Assembly (NCBI GenBank): GCA_025559845.1
Contig: CP048471.1
Span: 186,001 to 250,000 of the forward strand
Source of the DNA: Agrobacterium tumefaciens
GTDB lineage: Bacteria > Pseudomonadota > Alphaproteobacteria > Rhizobiales > Rhizobiaceae
Direction of reading: 5' to 3'
DNA: 64,000 nucleotides
The notes under the pieces are model-generated. The model did no database searches and was not told the DNA's origin. It saw only the letters and a program-made list of their open reading frames with translations. Shown one piece after another: positions 9,259 to 17,809 of this stretch; within the stretch, counting starts at the first letter, position 1, and every line of letters begins with the position of its first letter. A program made the translations under genes and the position numbers.

Positions 9259-9825
9259 TTACAAGGTTTCTGAGTTGGCACCTTGACCTGCCAGAGCACG
9301 GTATACGGTCATTCTGGAAACGTTCAGATCGCGAGCAACCGCTGCTTTAGTTGCGCCCGCAGATATTCGTTTGCGGATTTCAACTTCATCGACATTCTTT
9401 TTCCGCCCCTTGTACGTCCCCATGGCTTTTGCCGCGTCGATCCCGGCTCTTTGCCGGTCCTTGATGAACTTGAGCTCCATGTCGGCAACCATGCCGAGGA
9501 TGGTAATGACCATTCGCCCCATGCTTCCCGCCGTCGTCACTTCGGGTTCAAGAACGCGCAGGAATGCGCCTTTTTCATCAAGCTTGTGAACAAGGTTGAG
9601 AACGTCGCGCGTTGATCGCCCCAACCGATCCAGCCGCAGCACCACCAACTCGTCGCCTGCGTGTAGAAACTGCATGATGGTTTCCAGCTCGGAACGACCT
9701 TTTCGAGAAGCGCCTGATCCGGTTTCCGCCCGAATGATTTCGCAACCGGCAGCCTTCAAGCGCTCGTTTTGAATGTCGAGGTCCTGATCTGTGGTGCTGA
9801 CGCGGGCGTATCCGATGCGAGCCAT
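9259..9825 (-). CDS. tnpR: Serine recombinase, Tn3-type resolvase
   Basis: The 188-residue protein begins MARIGYARVSTTDQDLDIQ, with the catalytic serine in YARVST (about residue 10). The conserved RLDRLGRSTRD and GRMVITILGMVADMEL motifs follow. The C-terminus is a short helix-turn-helix (TKAAVARDLNVSRMTVYRAL). Length and layout fit the small resolvase/invertase class. It should resolve transposon cointegrates at a res site, probably the repeat-containing region just upstream (9826-9945). It sits between the cargo and the left terminal repeat. Confidence 0.93.
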   Translation of the reverse strand: MARIGYARVSTTDQDLDIQNERLKAAGCEIIRAETGSGASRKGRSELETIMQFLHAGDELVVLRLDRLGRSTRDVLNLVHKLDEKGAFLRVLEPEVTTAGSMGRMVITILGMVADMELKFIKDRQRAGIDAAKAMGTYKGRKKNVDEVEIRKRISAGATKAAVARDLNVSRMTVYRALAGQGANSETL

Positions 9826-9945
9826 GGCAAATCTGTCACTTTAGGGTGGTTTCGATTGTGTAACGTCACTTCTACCGAAAATCCACCCTTTTGTTACATA
9901 TGGCATGCGTCACATTTGATTGTCTCTTATATGTGTACCCAAAAG
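9826..9945. promoter_or_regulatory. Candidate res recombination region and resolvase promoter
   Basis: The stretch upstream of the resolvase holds an imperfect inverted repeat, AGGGTGG-TTTCG against CGAAAATCCACCCT. It also has repeated TGTAAC/GTTACA and GTCAC/GTGAC words between about 9835 and 9915. Tn3 resolvases bind three dyad subsites next to their own gene, which fits this position. The exact subsites cannot be fixed by eye. Confidence 0.4.
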
Positions 9946-10004
9946 CGACATTCATATTCAATGCCGTCGCAAAAGCTCGTCATATCTCAACTGTCGGGAA
10001 GATC

Positions 10005-10487
10005 TCAAGGTTCCAAAGATTCGGGGCTCCGCCAGCGGTGCGGCTGCGCATCCTTATATAGGTCGCGATGCCGTTGAAGATTTGCGGAAGAGACGATGGT
10101 TGCAGGCTTACCGTATAGGTCGATCGTTTCATGGTGCAGAAATGGATGGTGCCATCGGAATGGTACGTCACCCCAATAATACGTCGTCGGCGTTGTACTG
10201 GAATCTTGGACAAGGATGATTTCACACAACGTTTCACGAAACACGAACGCTCTTTTATGTCGGAATCGCTTTCCTGCGACTTCGGCAAACCTTTTGTGCT
10301 GGTAGCTAATTGCCATGTCTACAGGAGCGAATTCAGCGCCTCGATAAATCAAGTCGATGTCGCCATGTTGCCAAGGCTGGCGACTGCCAAGAAGCTCCTC
10401 CGCCCATCCTCCGAAGATATCACACTCGACGCTGCAATCTTTTAGTAGCTCCAAGACTGCTGCAAGCGTTTCCCTCGTGTTCGGCAT
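10005..10487 (-). CDS. Nucleotidyltransferase-fold protein, transposon cargo
   Basis: The 160-residue protein shows FGGWAEELLG followed by HGDIDLIY. This is the GG...DxD core of the nucleotidyltransferase superfamily as used in aminoglycoside and lincosamide nucleotidyltransferases of the ANT(2'')/Lnu type. A third acidic residue could be the E in LCEIILV. It is shorter than the roughly 177-residue AadB class and diverges after the core (many His and Trp residues, HHPFLHHETIDLYGK). It would transfer a nucleotide to a small molecule or protein, but the acceptor is unknown. It is the last cargo gene before the res region. A resistance role is possible, not shown. Confidence 0.7.
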   Translation of the reverse strand: MPNTRETLAAVLELLKDCSVECDIFGGWAEELLGSRQPWQHGDIDLIYRGAEFAPVDMAISYQHKRFAEVAGKRFRHKRAFVFRETLCEIILVQDSSTTPTTYYWGDVPFRWHHPFLHHETIDLYGKPATIVSSANLQRHRDLYKDAQPHRWRSPESLEP

Positions 10488-10574
10488 CTTTCATCTCGGC
10501 TCTCTTAGGACGCGGTCAAGCAATCAGGATTTTTGCGACAGATCGGACTGTAAGCGAAAAGCCATCCAGTCCGG

Positions 10575-11003
10575 CTATAGCCCCGCCACAGCCTTACGAC
10601 GGGCCTTTATGGCGTCAGGGTCAGCCAAATCCATAGAGGCAACATAGCGCGTATCGGATACCGAAGTGATGAGAACAGGATCACCGCCGAATTGGTCGGC
10701 GGTGATGTCAATTATGGTGTCGCCCGAAATAACGCAAGCATGGTCTTCCCATCGTGTTCCAGAATAAAAGCCACATGCGGCATCAGGTGCGCCGCTCCCT
10801 CCTGCATATGGTGTCCCGCTCATCCATTCGGCACGATGCCCCTCATGTCTCAGCACGTCCCGTAGAAACAAGCTGGTTCTGCCGCAAGTATACCAAGATG
10901 TGGGATGCGGCACGGTACGGCATCGCGATTGATGCCAGTGGTGCCATACGGGTTCGATAAATTGTCTCGCGGTCGATGCGATATTCTGAATTTCATCTAG
11001 CAT
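10575..11003 (-). CDS. Small protein with Cys/His/Asp pattern, possible transglutaminase/papain fold
   Basis: The 142-residue protein starts at ATG 11003, inside the end of the nitrilase-like gene (11-bp overlap), implying coupled translation. It contains YTCGRTSLFLRDVL, then WEDHACVISGDTIIDITADQFGG. A Cys before a helix, a His in a strand and a downstream Asp are the order of the catalytic triad in papain-like and transglutaminase-like folds. I do not recognise a named family. A hydrolase or acyl-transfer role working on the product or substrate of the nitrilase-like enzyme is inference only. Confidence 0.65.
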   Translation of the reverse strand: MLDEIQNIASTARQFIEPVWHHWHQSRCRTVPHPTSWYTCGRTSLFLRDVLRHEGHRAEWMSGTPYAGGSGAPDAACGFYSGTRWEDHACVISGDTIIDITADQFGGDPVLITSVSDTRYVASMDLADPDAIKARRKAVAGL

Positions 11004-11751
11004 CTTGTGTTCTCCGATCACAGGGCAGATCGAAGACCAGCAATCCGGCTTCGCCCAAAGGTAGTTGGGCTGCGACCCGGCCGGTCGGGTCAATAACCGC
11101 AGTAGGGCCGAACGAAACCCGCCCCTCACGCTCGCCAGTCACATCTGCTGAAACGAGCCAGAGGCCCGTTTCCCGGCATCTGTCACCCCGCACCATGTTG
11201 TGCAAATTCCTGTACGCTTCTGCTGTCTTGCGCTTGAGCATATTGTTGGCAGGACACACGATCAGAGACGCGCCAAGCGCCGCGATCTTCTGCGCCGCCT
11301 CCGGGAAATTCGTATCGTAGCAAATGCTAATTCCGAAACGCAGACCATCGACTTCAAAGACGTAGCTGTCACTTCCGGCGTCGAAGCATTGTTCGCTACG
11401 GAGTAGATGCGTCTTTCGATACCGCCCGACAATAGTTCCTCGATCCACGACAACAGCGGTATTGAACAGTCGTCCATTCTCAGATTCGATCAAACCGAAA
11501 ACGAGCATTGGCCCTGCTCTCGGCATTCGGCTCAGAATGGCTTCGAACTCCGGTGATACTAGGTCAATGGCGTTGCGTCGTGCCGATTGCTCATCGGTTA
11601 GATACCCCTGAAGAAACCCTTCGGGAAAGCACAACAATGCCGCGCCTTCTGCTTCCGCGCGAGCGATGGTGGTCGTCAGGCATTCTAATGCCGCTTCGAT
11701 ATTCTCCAGAAATTCAAAGGTCTGTGCAGCAGCAATTCTAACGGTTCTCAT
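10993..11751 (-). CDS. Carbon-nitrogen hydrolase (nitrilase superfamily), transposon cargo
   Basis: The 252-residue protein begins MRTVRIAAAQTFEF. It has the Glu-Lys-Cys triad of the superfamily: Glu44 in CFPEGFLQGY, Lys113 in YRKTHLL and Cys144 in ISICYDTNFPE. The cytosolic nitrilase/amidase fold is complete through FGPTAVIDPTGRVAA. Length is typical of omega-amidase or carbamoylase-like members. I prefer ATG 11751 over the longer in-frame ATG 11859, because the family N-terminus begins exactly there. It is the first cargo gene, 104 bp after transposase. The substrate (amide, carbamoyl or nitrile) is unknown. Confidence 0.85.
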   Translation of the reverse strand: MRTVRIAAAQTFEFLENIEAALECLTTTIARAEAEGAALLCFPEGFLQGYLTDEQSARRNAIDLVSPEFEAILSRMPRAGPMLVFGLIESENGRLFNTAVVVDRGTIVGRYRKTHLLRSEQCFDAGSDSYVFEVDGLRFGISICYDTNFPEAAQKIAALGASLIVCPANNMLKRKTAEAYRNLHNMVRGDRCRETGLWLVSADVTGEREGRVSFGPTAVIDPTGRVAAQLPLGEAGLLVFDLPCDRRTQDAR

Positions 11752-11855
11752 GGTCGCGTTTGTAGAGCATGATAATTTGAGGCATGTCACAAAAATCCCT
11801 ACTAAGGTTTGGATTTTGCGTCTGAGTTCTGCAACGTGAATTTTCGCGCCACTGT

Positions 11856-14765
11856 TCAAGCAGCGATTTTGCCGAAATCTATCCGGCTGTCCAGATCAAG
11901 ATCGAACCTGCCATAGGGATTGACGTGTGCATAGATCAGTGGCGTGAGGCCGCGATAATCTTCCGGCATCATGCGGCCTTCCCATGCCGGTTCGGTCAGC
12001 ACCGGTTGCAGCATGCGCGTGTTCACATAGACAAGCGATGCTTGTAGCAGATGCAGCGCCAGCGCCGAGATCTCCTGTTCGTCAATGCGGTTGCTCGCCA
12101 TTTCGCCACCCTTCCCGAAGAAGACGAATCCGTTGGCACTGTTCCAGTTTTCGACAACGTTGAGACCTTCATGGATTTCCCGGCGGAAGGTTTCCTGCCG
12201 CAGATAACGGCATAGAAAGATCGTCTTGACCGCACGGTCGAGTTCGCTCAGCGCCTTGTAGGTCGGGTGCAACACTTCGGCCCGTGCGAAGCGGCGCAGG
12301 ATCGCCTCCGGATCGGCCGTGCGTGCCTGCATGGCAGCGGCATATTTGACCATTTCGTCATATTGCTGCTCGACCTCCTCCCAATTGATCGGATTGGAAA
12401 GGATCGGAAGCAGGTTCGGCAATCTTGCCCGGAAGCCCGCGTCCGGCAGTGCAAGCTTCTGTCGGGCGATTGCCTTGAGGCGTGGGGCGAGTTCAAAGCC
12501 GAGCAAGCGGCAAAAGGCAAAACCAACGGCGCTCTGCCCATGGCTGTCGACATATTGCCGCTGTATTTCCAGATCGGTGCAATGTCGAAGATCGCCTTCG
12601 ATCATCGATGCGACTTCCGATGACGAGCACCGTTTGAGCTGGGAACAGACACACGTCGCGCGTTTTTCGACATGCCAGTAGATCATCACGCCACGCCCGC
12701 CATAGCGGGCATGCCATTCGGTCATCAGGTTGCGGTCCCAGGCTCCGAACTTCGTGGAATCCGACGCGCACGCCGTTCCGGTATCACCCCAGACCGTCGC
12801 ATTGCGAATTGCAAGCGTGGCATTGGCAACTCGAGCGCAGGCTTCTCGCAAAGCGCCCGCATGGATGAAGCGGCGGTGCACGTGCAGAAGCTCCTCATAG
12901 CTGGCGTCAGTAGTGGCCCCGGCGACCCGCTTCAGACCGGCATTGGTGCCAAGGCCATAGAGGCAAAGAAGCAATCTCTGATTCAGGACGGTCTTGGGCA
13001 GCGCGACGCGGGAGGCCGAGGTTTCGAAGGCGTCGAGCAGGCCGGTGTCGAGGGCTGTTTCTTTCAGAACATCAAGCAGGCCTGTCATCGGCAAGCGTTG
13101 GCCAATCTCAGTTTTGATAGCTGCCAGCCCCTTCGGTTCCGGCGCGGGCTTGAAAGGCGTGATCGAAATCCGGTTTTCCCCACGCCACAGGATACGCACC
13201 TTCTCGTTTCGCGGGATCGTTTCATTGAGCAGAAGCACCTCGTCCTCCAGCTCCTTGCGAACCAACGCCACGAACTCACGGGCATCCTGTGTCAGGTTTA
13301 ACCGGGAATAGTAAGATGAGCGCCGAACCGCAAAATCGTTCGGCAGATCGTCATCTCGATTGCGATAGCGATTAGCACCAACTACCCAGATTTCCTTGGA
13401 CCGGATGCATTCCCGTAATTGTGTCAGGACACAGAGTTCATGACTGATGCGGTTGACGCGGCCGTTTCCGTCGATGACCGAACTGCGCCACTTTGCCGGG
13501 ATCACTCCCTCTATCGGCACATCCTGTTTCAGTGCGAACCGGCATCCATCGTCCAGCCTCGCCCTGATCCAGTCGAGGGCGGACAAGACCGGCCGCCAGA
13601 CCGCGTTGTTCGACCGGAATTCCAGTACGGAAAGCAGGCTGGGCAACATCCGACGATAATGGTTGGCCCACGAATTGCGCATCACCGCATAAATGCGACG
13701 GTCGAGCGCGCCCCTGGCATTGCTTTCCTTGATGATCGCCGCCAGCTTTTCCTTACCGACAACCGGAAAGACGACATCGCAAATACGACCGTCAGGATCG
13801 TCAATCGATGCGGTGGCAATATCAACGAGCAGTCGTTCCTTGCCGTAGACCCGTTCGACATCCTTGGCGATGTCGCCCACTACCTTCCGTTTGGACCGGG
13901 TTCCGATTTTGTGGACCGTTTCAACGAGCAGTTCGACCATGGCATCGGTCATCGCTGTTTCCCGCGCCATCAAATAGACAGCATAAAGTGCAAGCTGGCG
14001 AGTCTCGGTGTGACGGCGCATCTCGGACGCCTTTTCGCCGGAAACACGACGAATGACCTGATCGACCCATGCCCGATTGATATTTGAAAGCGTATCCCGG
14101 GGAAGGTTCAGCTTCCGAATGAACGACAGCCGTCCGGTGACTTCCAGAATATTGTCCAGTGTTGCCCGACCCGCGTCGGCTTTCATCGCATTGAAGCCGG
14201 TCGGTCCATCTGCGTCGGCAAGGGAGCCTTCCATCAAGACGATGGTCTCGGCAGGCAGGGCGGCGCTCACCTCACAAAGCCAGCTATCCAGATATTCCTG
14301 GCGTTGCGAGCAGACCAGTCGCTCGAGTTCTTTGGCCGAAGGACCATAGATATTGCGATCCCGGCACCATATGAACACAGCCTCCAGCATGGCGCTGACA
14401 GATTGGCCGGATGGGCAGAGTTCATCCATAATCCAGAAAGACAAGACTTCCCGGTCCGTCCGCTTCATGCGGCAAAAACCGAGGTACTGCAAAATCTCGG
14501 CGCAATGCCGCCTAGCCGTTCGCCCACCGAAATCGTAACCGGACAGTTCATCGGCATGGACGCCGAGCTGTTCGGCCAGATAGTCGGCCGCATCATTTGG
14601 AATTGCCGCACTGCCATCGGCGAAAAAACCGCGAGCGCTGAAAAACTTCAACTGCGCGGCCAAGCCGAGCCTTGTTGCCGCCGGTTTGGAATTAATGAAA
14701 TCTATGTCAGCGAAGCTCAGGCTCCATTGGCCGACAAAATCCGAACTCGCGATACCCGTACTCAT
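11856..14765 (-). CDS. tnpA: Tn3-family transposase
   Basis: The 969-residue protein matches the length and layout of Tn3-type DDE transposases. It has the N-terminal [12 protein letters not shown] segment, a long helical middle, and a catalytic region with [32 protein letters not shown] and [18 protein letters not shown]. The C-terminus includes [18 protein letters not shown] and [15 protein letters not shown]. The start at 14765 has AAGGAG at good spacing; the upstream ATG at 14798 is weaker. It appears intact. It lies just inside the right terminal repeat. Confidence 0.95.
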   Translation of the reverse strand: MSTGIASSDFVGQWSLSFADIDFINSKPAATRLGLAAQLKFFSARGFFADGSAAIPNDAADYLAEQLGVHADELSGYDFGGRTARRHCAEILQYLGFCRMKRTDREVLSFWIMDELCPSGQSVSAMLEAVFIWCRDRNIYGPSAKELERLVCSQRQEYLDSWLCEVSAALPAETIVLMEGSLADADGPTGFNAMKADAGRATLDNILEVTGRLSFIRKLNLPRDTLSNINRAWVDQVIRRVSGEKASEMRRHTETRQLALYAVYLMARETAMTDAMVELLVETVHKIGTRSKRKVVGDIAKDVERVYGKERLLVDIATASIDDPDGRICDVVFPVVGKEKLAAIIKESNARGALDRRIYAVMRNSWANHYRRMLPSLLSVLEFRSNNAVWRPVLSALDWIRARLDDGCRFALKQDVPIEGVIPAKWRSSVIDGNGRVNRISHELCVLTQLRECIRSKEIWVVGANRYRNRDDDLPNDFAVRRSSYYSRLNLTQDAREFVALVRKELEDEVLLLNETIPRNEKVRILWRGENRISITPFKPAPEPKGLAAIKTEIGQRLPMTGLLDVLKETALDTGLLDAFETSASRVALPKTVLNQRLLLCLYGLGTNAGLKRVAGATTDASYEELLHVHRRFIHAGALREACARVANATLAIRNATVWGDTGTACASDSTKFGAWDRNLMTEWHARYGGRGVMIYWHVEKRATCVCSQLKRCSSSEVASMIEGDLRHCTDLEIQRQYVDSHGQSAVGFAFCRLLGFELAPRLKAIARQKLALPDAGFRARLPNLLPILSNPINWEEVEQQYDEMVKYAAAMQARTADPEAILRRFARAEVLHPTYKALSELDRAVKTIFLCRYLRQETFRREIHEGLNVVENWNSANGFVFFGKGGEMASNRIDEQEISALALHLLQASLVYVNTRMLQPVLTEPAWEGRMMPEDYRGLTPLIYAHVNPYGRFDLDLDSRIDFGKIAA

Positions 14766-14843
14766 CACCACGCTCCTTAAAATGGAGTGCAATGTCACGA
14801 GCAGGAACTTCCCACATCAATCCCGCAGGTTATGTTCCCACAA

Positions 14844-14888
14844 CGTTCTTCGAGTTGGCCAAAATCACAGCTTCGGGCCGACTGGGCC
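14844..14888 (-). repeat. Right terminal inverted repeat of the Tn3-family element
   Basis: Read on the minus strand it begins GGCCCAGTCGGCCCGAAGCT and ends CGAAGAACG. It pairs with 9197-9241 (41 of 45 identical). It ends 287 bp before the porin start codon, so the transposon edge lies near the porin promoter region. Confidence 0.85.
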
Positions 14889-15175
14889 AATCAACCGCAT
14901 TTCCGGCCCCGCACTTCTTGGTTAATGCGAGAAACCGCTCCTTTTCAATGACTTAAGTAATTTTTAACAGGTGCGCTCGATTGGGCCGGAGTCGGGCATT
15001 TGTGTGACTAAATTGATACAGAATGAAATTAAGGCGTGAGATTACGTGGCGCAAATGCCTTCGAACCGTTGCGCCGACGTGCCGTGTTCTGCCATTTGTG
15101 ATTCAGCGAGGCGCGGTTCAGGGAATTGTGATCGTGCCACGCGCTCAAAAAGCAAACTTTGACTGGAGGTCAATC

Positions 15176-16219
15176 ATGAACATTAAGAGCCTTCTTATCG
15201 GCTCCGCTGCTGCTCTCGCAGCAGTATCTGGCGCACAGGCTGCCGACGCTATCGTTGCTGCTGAGCCTGAGCCCATGGAATACGTTCGCGTTTGCGACGC
15301 ATTCGGCACTGGCTTCTTCTACATCCCTGGCACCGAAACCTGCCTGAAGTTCGGCGGTTACGTTCGTTTCCAGACCAACTTCGGTCGTGACGAGTTCAAC
15401 TCGGGCCGTGGCACTTCTGATTGGGACGCCGTTACTCGCGCACAGTTCGAAGTTGACACCCGCACCGACACCGAGCTCGGCGCTCTGCGTGGCTTCATCG
15501 GCTTCCGCGGCAACGCTGACAACGGTTCTTCCACTTCGTCGGGCTTCCACGTTGACCAGGCATTCATCGAACTCGGCGGCCTGAAGGTCGGTAAGTTCTA
15601 CAGCTGGTGGGACGACGGTCTCTCTGGTGAAGTTGACGAGCTGTCCTCGAACGCTCTGTTCAACTCCATCCGTTACAACTACGACGCTGGCGCGTTCACC
15701 GTTGGCCTGTCGGTTGACGAACTCGAAGACGCTGCAACCCTGTTCGAGCCGAACAACAACGTCGGTATCGCTGCTAACGTTGGCTTCAAGCTCGGCGCAA
15801 TCTCCGCTGCCCTGCTCGGTGGTTACGACGTTGACAACGAAGAAGGCGCTATCCGTGGCATCTTCACCGCTGACGTAGGTCCTGGCACGCTCGGCCTGGC
15901 TGGCGTTTGGGCTTCTGGTTACAACGCTTACTACAACGAATCCGAATGGGCCGTTGCAGTTGAATACGCAATCAAGGCTACCGACAAGCTCACCATCACC
16001 CCCGGCTTCCAGTACTACGGTTCTGCTGAAGCTATCGACTTCGACCGCGACTTCGTTGGCGGCGACAAGTGGGTTGCTGGCGTTGCTACCAAGTACGAAT
16101 TCACCAAGGGCCTCTACGGCATGGTTTCCGTCAACTACGAAGACACGTCTGACTTCGACGGTCCTCAGTTCGACGACAACCAGATCAAGGGTTTCGTACG
16201 TCTTCAGCGCACGTTCTAA
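15176..16219 (+). CDS. Porin_2-family outer-membrane porin (RopA/Omp2b-like)
   Basis: The 347-residue protein starts at ATG 15176 behind a perfect GGAGGT (15165-15170). It has a signal peptide of about 21 residues ending AQAADA. The mature part starts with the family hallmark VRVCDAFGTGFFYIPGTETC, then KFGGYVRFQTNFG. It alternates beta strands through to a C-terminal aromatic residue (VRLQRTF) used for outer-membrane insertion. Codons are strikingly biased to GCT, GTT, TCC and AAG compared with neighbours, as in highly expressed genes. It should form a general diffusion pore. A strong terminator follows. The Tn3-type element ends 287 bp upstream. Confidence 0.95.
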   Translation: MNIKSLLIGSAAALAAVSGAQAADAIVAAEPEPMEYVRVCDAFGTGFFYIPGTETCLKFGGYVRFQTNFGRDEFNSGRGTSDWDAVTRAQFEVDTRTDTELGALRGFIGFRGNADNGSSTSSGFHVDQAFIELGGLKVGKFYSWWDDGLSGEVDELSSNALFNSIRYNYDAGAFTVGLSVDELEDAATLFEPNNNVGIAANVGFKLGAISAALLGGYDVDNEEGAIRGIFTADVGPGTLGLAGVWASGYNAYYNESEWAVAVEYAIKATDKLTITPGFQYYGSAEAIDFDRDFVGGDKWVAGVATKYEFTKGLYGMVSVNYEDTSDFDGPQFDDNQIKGFVRLQRTF

Positions 16220-16246
16220 TCTGATCTGACATTCGTCAGTGACTAG

Positions 16247-16276
16247 AAACCCCGGCAGTTTTGCCGGGGTTTTTTT
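16247..16276 (+). terminator. Rho-independent terminator of the porin gene
   Basis: AACCCCGGCA and TGCCGGGGTT form a 10-bp perfect stem around a GTTT loop, followed directly by a run of T. It lies 28 bp after the porin stop codon. Confidence 0.93.
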
Positions 16277-16277
16277 A

Positions 16278-16602
16278 TGTCATGCGCAAACTCAAGTGTC
16301 CGTGAACAGAAAAGCCGAAATTCCGTTAGGCCATTGATACGGCGTTAGTTTTTCGATCCGAACATTTGAAAAAATTGCAAGAAAATAAGTTGCCCAATCG
16401 ATTTTCCTTTAGACAACGCGCAAATTTTTGGGTAAGTTCGTACGTGAGTTGGAAAGCTCTGATCCACCCCGTTCTCGGACGGGATGAGTTACTGACTTCA
16501 GTCAAAGTTATAAACTCCTCGGTCTTCCCTGGCCGGGGAGTTTTGCTTTTCAGGTTACCTCGCGCTCAAGGAAACACGAGCTGCAGCCGTCTGGGCATCT
16601 CG
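16278..16602. other. Gene-free stretch with one hairpin
   Basis: No convincing gene is seen in these 325 bases. A hairpin AAACTCC...GGGGAGTTT spans 16512-16544 and is followed by TTGCTTTT. It resembles an intrinsic terminator on the plus strand, so a small RNA ending there is possible, but no promoter can be assigned. Confidence 0.4.
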
Positions 16603-16935
16603 TTATCTATTCAGATAAACCGGTTCGCCGTTGATGATTGCCCGAGGGTAAACTTTCCCGTTCGGGCTTGGTCCATTCCGGCCAGCTGGCGGCAGATCTC
16701 GGGGAATGTTGCGCCTCACCCGCTCTTCGCGGTTTCGGTCCCATCGACGGTCATCACGATATCGGCGATCGTCCCGGTAGCGACGGTCGTAATATCGATC
16801 GTAGCGATCTCGGTCATATGACCGGTACTGCACGCTTGACGCGTAGTAACCGCCCGATCGATAGCCGCTATCATCGACGCATCCAGAGAGGATGCCGACC
16901 GACAACACGCATATTGCTGCTGTGAAAAATTTCAT
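16603..16935 (-). CDS. Small Arg/Tyr/Asp-rich lipoprotein
   Basis: The 110-residue protein starts MKFFTAAICVLSVGILSGC, a short signal peptide with a lipobox at Cys19. The centre is a low-complexity tract of Arg, Asp and Tyr (RYDRYYDRRYRDDRRYRDD). A conserved-looking tail, GKVYPRAIINGEPVYLNR, follows. It is probably anchored to a membrane facing the periplasm. I prefer ATG 16935 to the ATG at 16950 because it gives the cleaner signal peptide. No function is recognised. It is a single gene convergent with the porin. Confidence 0.75.
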   Translation of the reverse strand: MKFFTAAICVLSVGILSGCVDDSGYRSGGYYASSVQYRSYDRDRYDRYYDRRYRDDRRYRDDRRWDRNREERVRRNIPRDLPPAGRNGPSPNGKVYPRAIINGEPVYLNR

Positions 16936-17124
16936 GATTTCAACTCCCAAAGATCGATTTTAACGCTCGCGAAGCATTCACAGTTCCATATTGGAAAATT
17001 GCAGCTTGGTAGCTTAACCAGGCCTGAACGGAACGAGCGGAAGGCTCGTTGAAATTCAAGGGTGGGGGAAACGAATGGTAGTGAGTAAGGTAAAAATGGG
17101 TACGTCGCTCAAGCGCCCAGAAGG

Positions 17125-17460
17125 GTGAATTACGAAGTCGACGGGATAAAGCTGACTGGCGTGTTTGTACAGCACACAATCTACAGGCCGCCCGTTCAGC
17201 ATACGGTTGAGTTGCACTATCCAGGGGCCGGGTTAGAGATTGGGATGTTCCACTTACCGAGTGGTCCTGGTTTTCTTCGGGATATTGCGAAGGCAATTGT
17301 AAAAGTGGCCGACGATATCGACGCTTACAAAAAAAACACGAGCCGACGATATTCAACTAGGACCATCGCACTGCGACCGTGCTCTATGGCTTCGCCACGG
17401 AGCCGCGCCTCTCGGCCCGTCTCCGCCGTTCCGGTTACGATCACTTGTCCTGAAGGATAA
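17125..17460 (+). CDS. Hypothetical protein or gene remnant (GTG start)
   Basis: From GTG 17125 about 75 codons read plausibly (VNYEVDGIKLTGVFVQHTI... GAGLEIGMFHLPSGPGFLRDIAKAIVKVADDIDAYK). The frame then enters the repeated leader DNA at 17363 and ends at 17460 in low-quality sequence. No strong ribosome site is visible. I do not recognise it. It may be the truncated front of a gene interrupted by the leader segment. Confidence 0.35.
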   Translation: MNYEVDGIKLTGVFVQHTIYRPPVQHTVELHYPGAGLEIGMFHLPSGPGFLRDIAKAIVKVADDIDAYKKNTSRRYSTRTIALRPCSMASPRSRASRPVSAVPVTITCPEG

Positions 17461-17802
17461 AGTGACCGCGCACGCGGTCTCATTCGCAATGAGCATACGC
17501 TTCGCTTGATGCCATTCTCTGCTGTTTGATTTCCCGCTCTACGATAGTCCGCAGGTCTCGCCAATGGGCAAGCAGGCTATCGCCTGTCCGTCTGTCAGAA
17601 AAACGGCTTTCACCGCCAGGGCGGCGAACCTTCCGTTTTTCAGCCAGCCGGACCCATGACTAGCCCCGCGCACCAACGGGGAGCGGGCTTCGCCCTTCCC
17701 CCCTTCGTTCCGGTGGATGTGAGGGCACATCCACCGGAACGAAGGGTGAAAGGCTTCGCCCACTGCGGGGCTTGCTTCTCGGATTTCGGGAACCGTTGGA
17801 GA
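17363..17802 (+). repeat. Conserved plasmid-type leader, copy A, upstream of ParB-like gene
   Basis: Segments 17363-17513, 17656-17697 and 17751-17802 closely match 22033-22259. Shared words include ACGATCACTTGTCCTGAA, GATAAAGTGACCGCGC, GGTCTCATTCGCAATGAGCA and CTCGGATTTCGGGAACCGTT. Copy A is interrupted by about 140 bp at 17514-17655 and by a hairpin insert at 17698-17750. Both copies end a few bases before a start codon, so this is promoter or 5' untranslated sequence shared by the ParB-like and DUF932 genes. Confidence 0.75.
17701..17746. repeat. Perfect 21-bp inverted repeat inside leader copy A
   Basis: Arms 17701-17721 and 17726-17746 are exact complements, starting CCCTTCGTTCCGGTGGATGT, around a 4-nt loop AGGG. 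The element is absent from leader copy B. It is flanked on both sides by GGCTTCGCCC, as if inserted with duplication of that word. Confidence 0.8.
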
Positions 17803-17809
17803 ACACATT

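Larger units (their letters stand above)
9197..14888. mobile_element. Tn3-family transposon with three-gene cargo
   Basis: The element is about 5.7 kb, bounded by 45-bp inverted repeats (9197-9241 and 14844-14888) identical at 41 positions. Transposase reads inward from the right end. The cargo (nitrilase-like, Cys/His/Asp protein, nucleotidyltransferase) lies in the middle, a res-like region follows, and the serine resolvase is next to the left end; all genes are on the minus strand. Immediate flanks TTGAA (left) and AATCA (right) are not identical, so I see no 5-bp target duplication. An old insertion, a recombined copy or slightly different ends could explain this. Confidence 0.85.

Noticed and set aside
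9192..14893. 5-bp target duplication for the Tn3-family element
   Set aside because: Flanks TTGAA and AATCA do not match as direct repeats, so no duplication is claimed.
16366..16821. 151-codon plus-strand frame opposite the lipoprotein gene
   Set aside because: It is antisense to the lipoprotein with its clear lipobox, and has no start signals.
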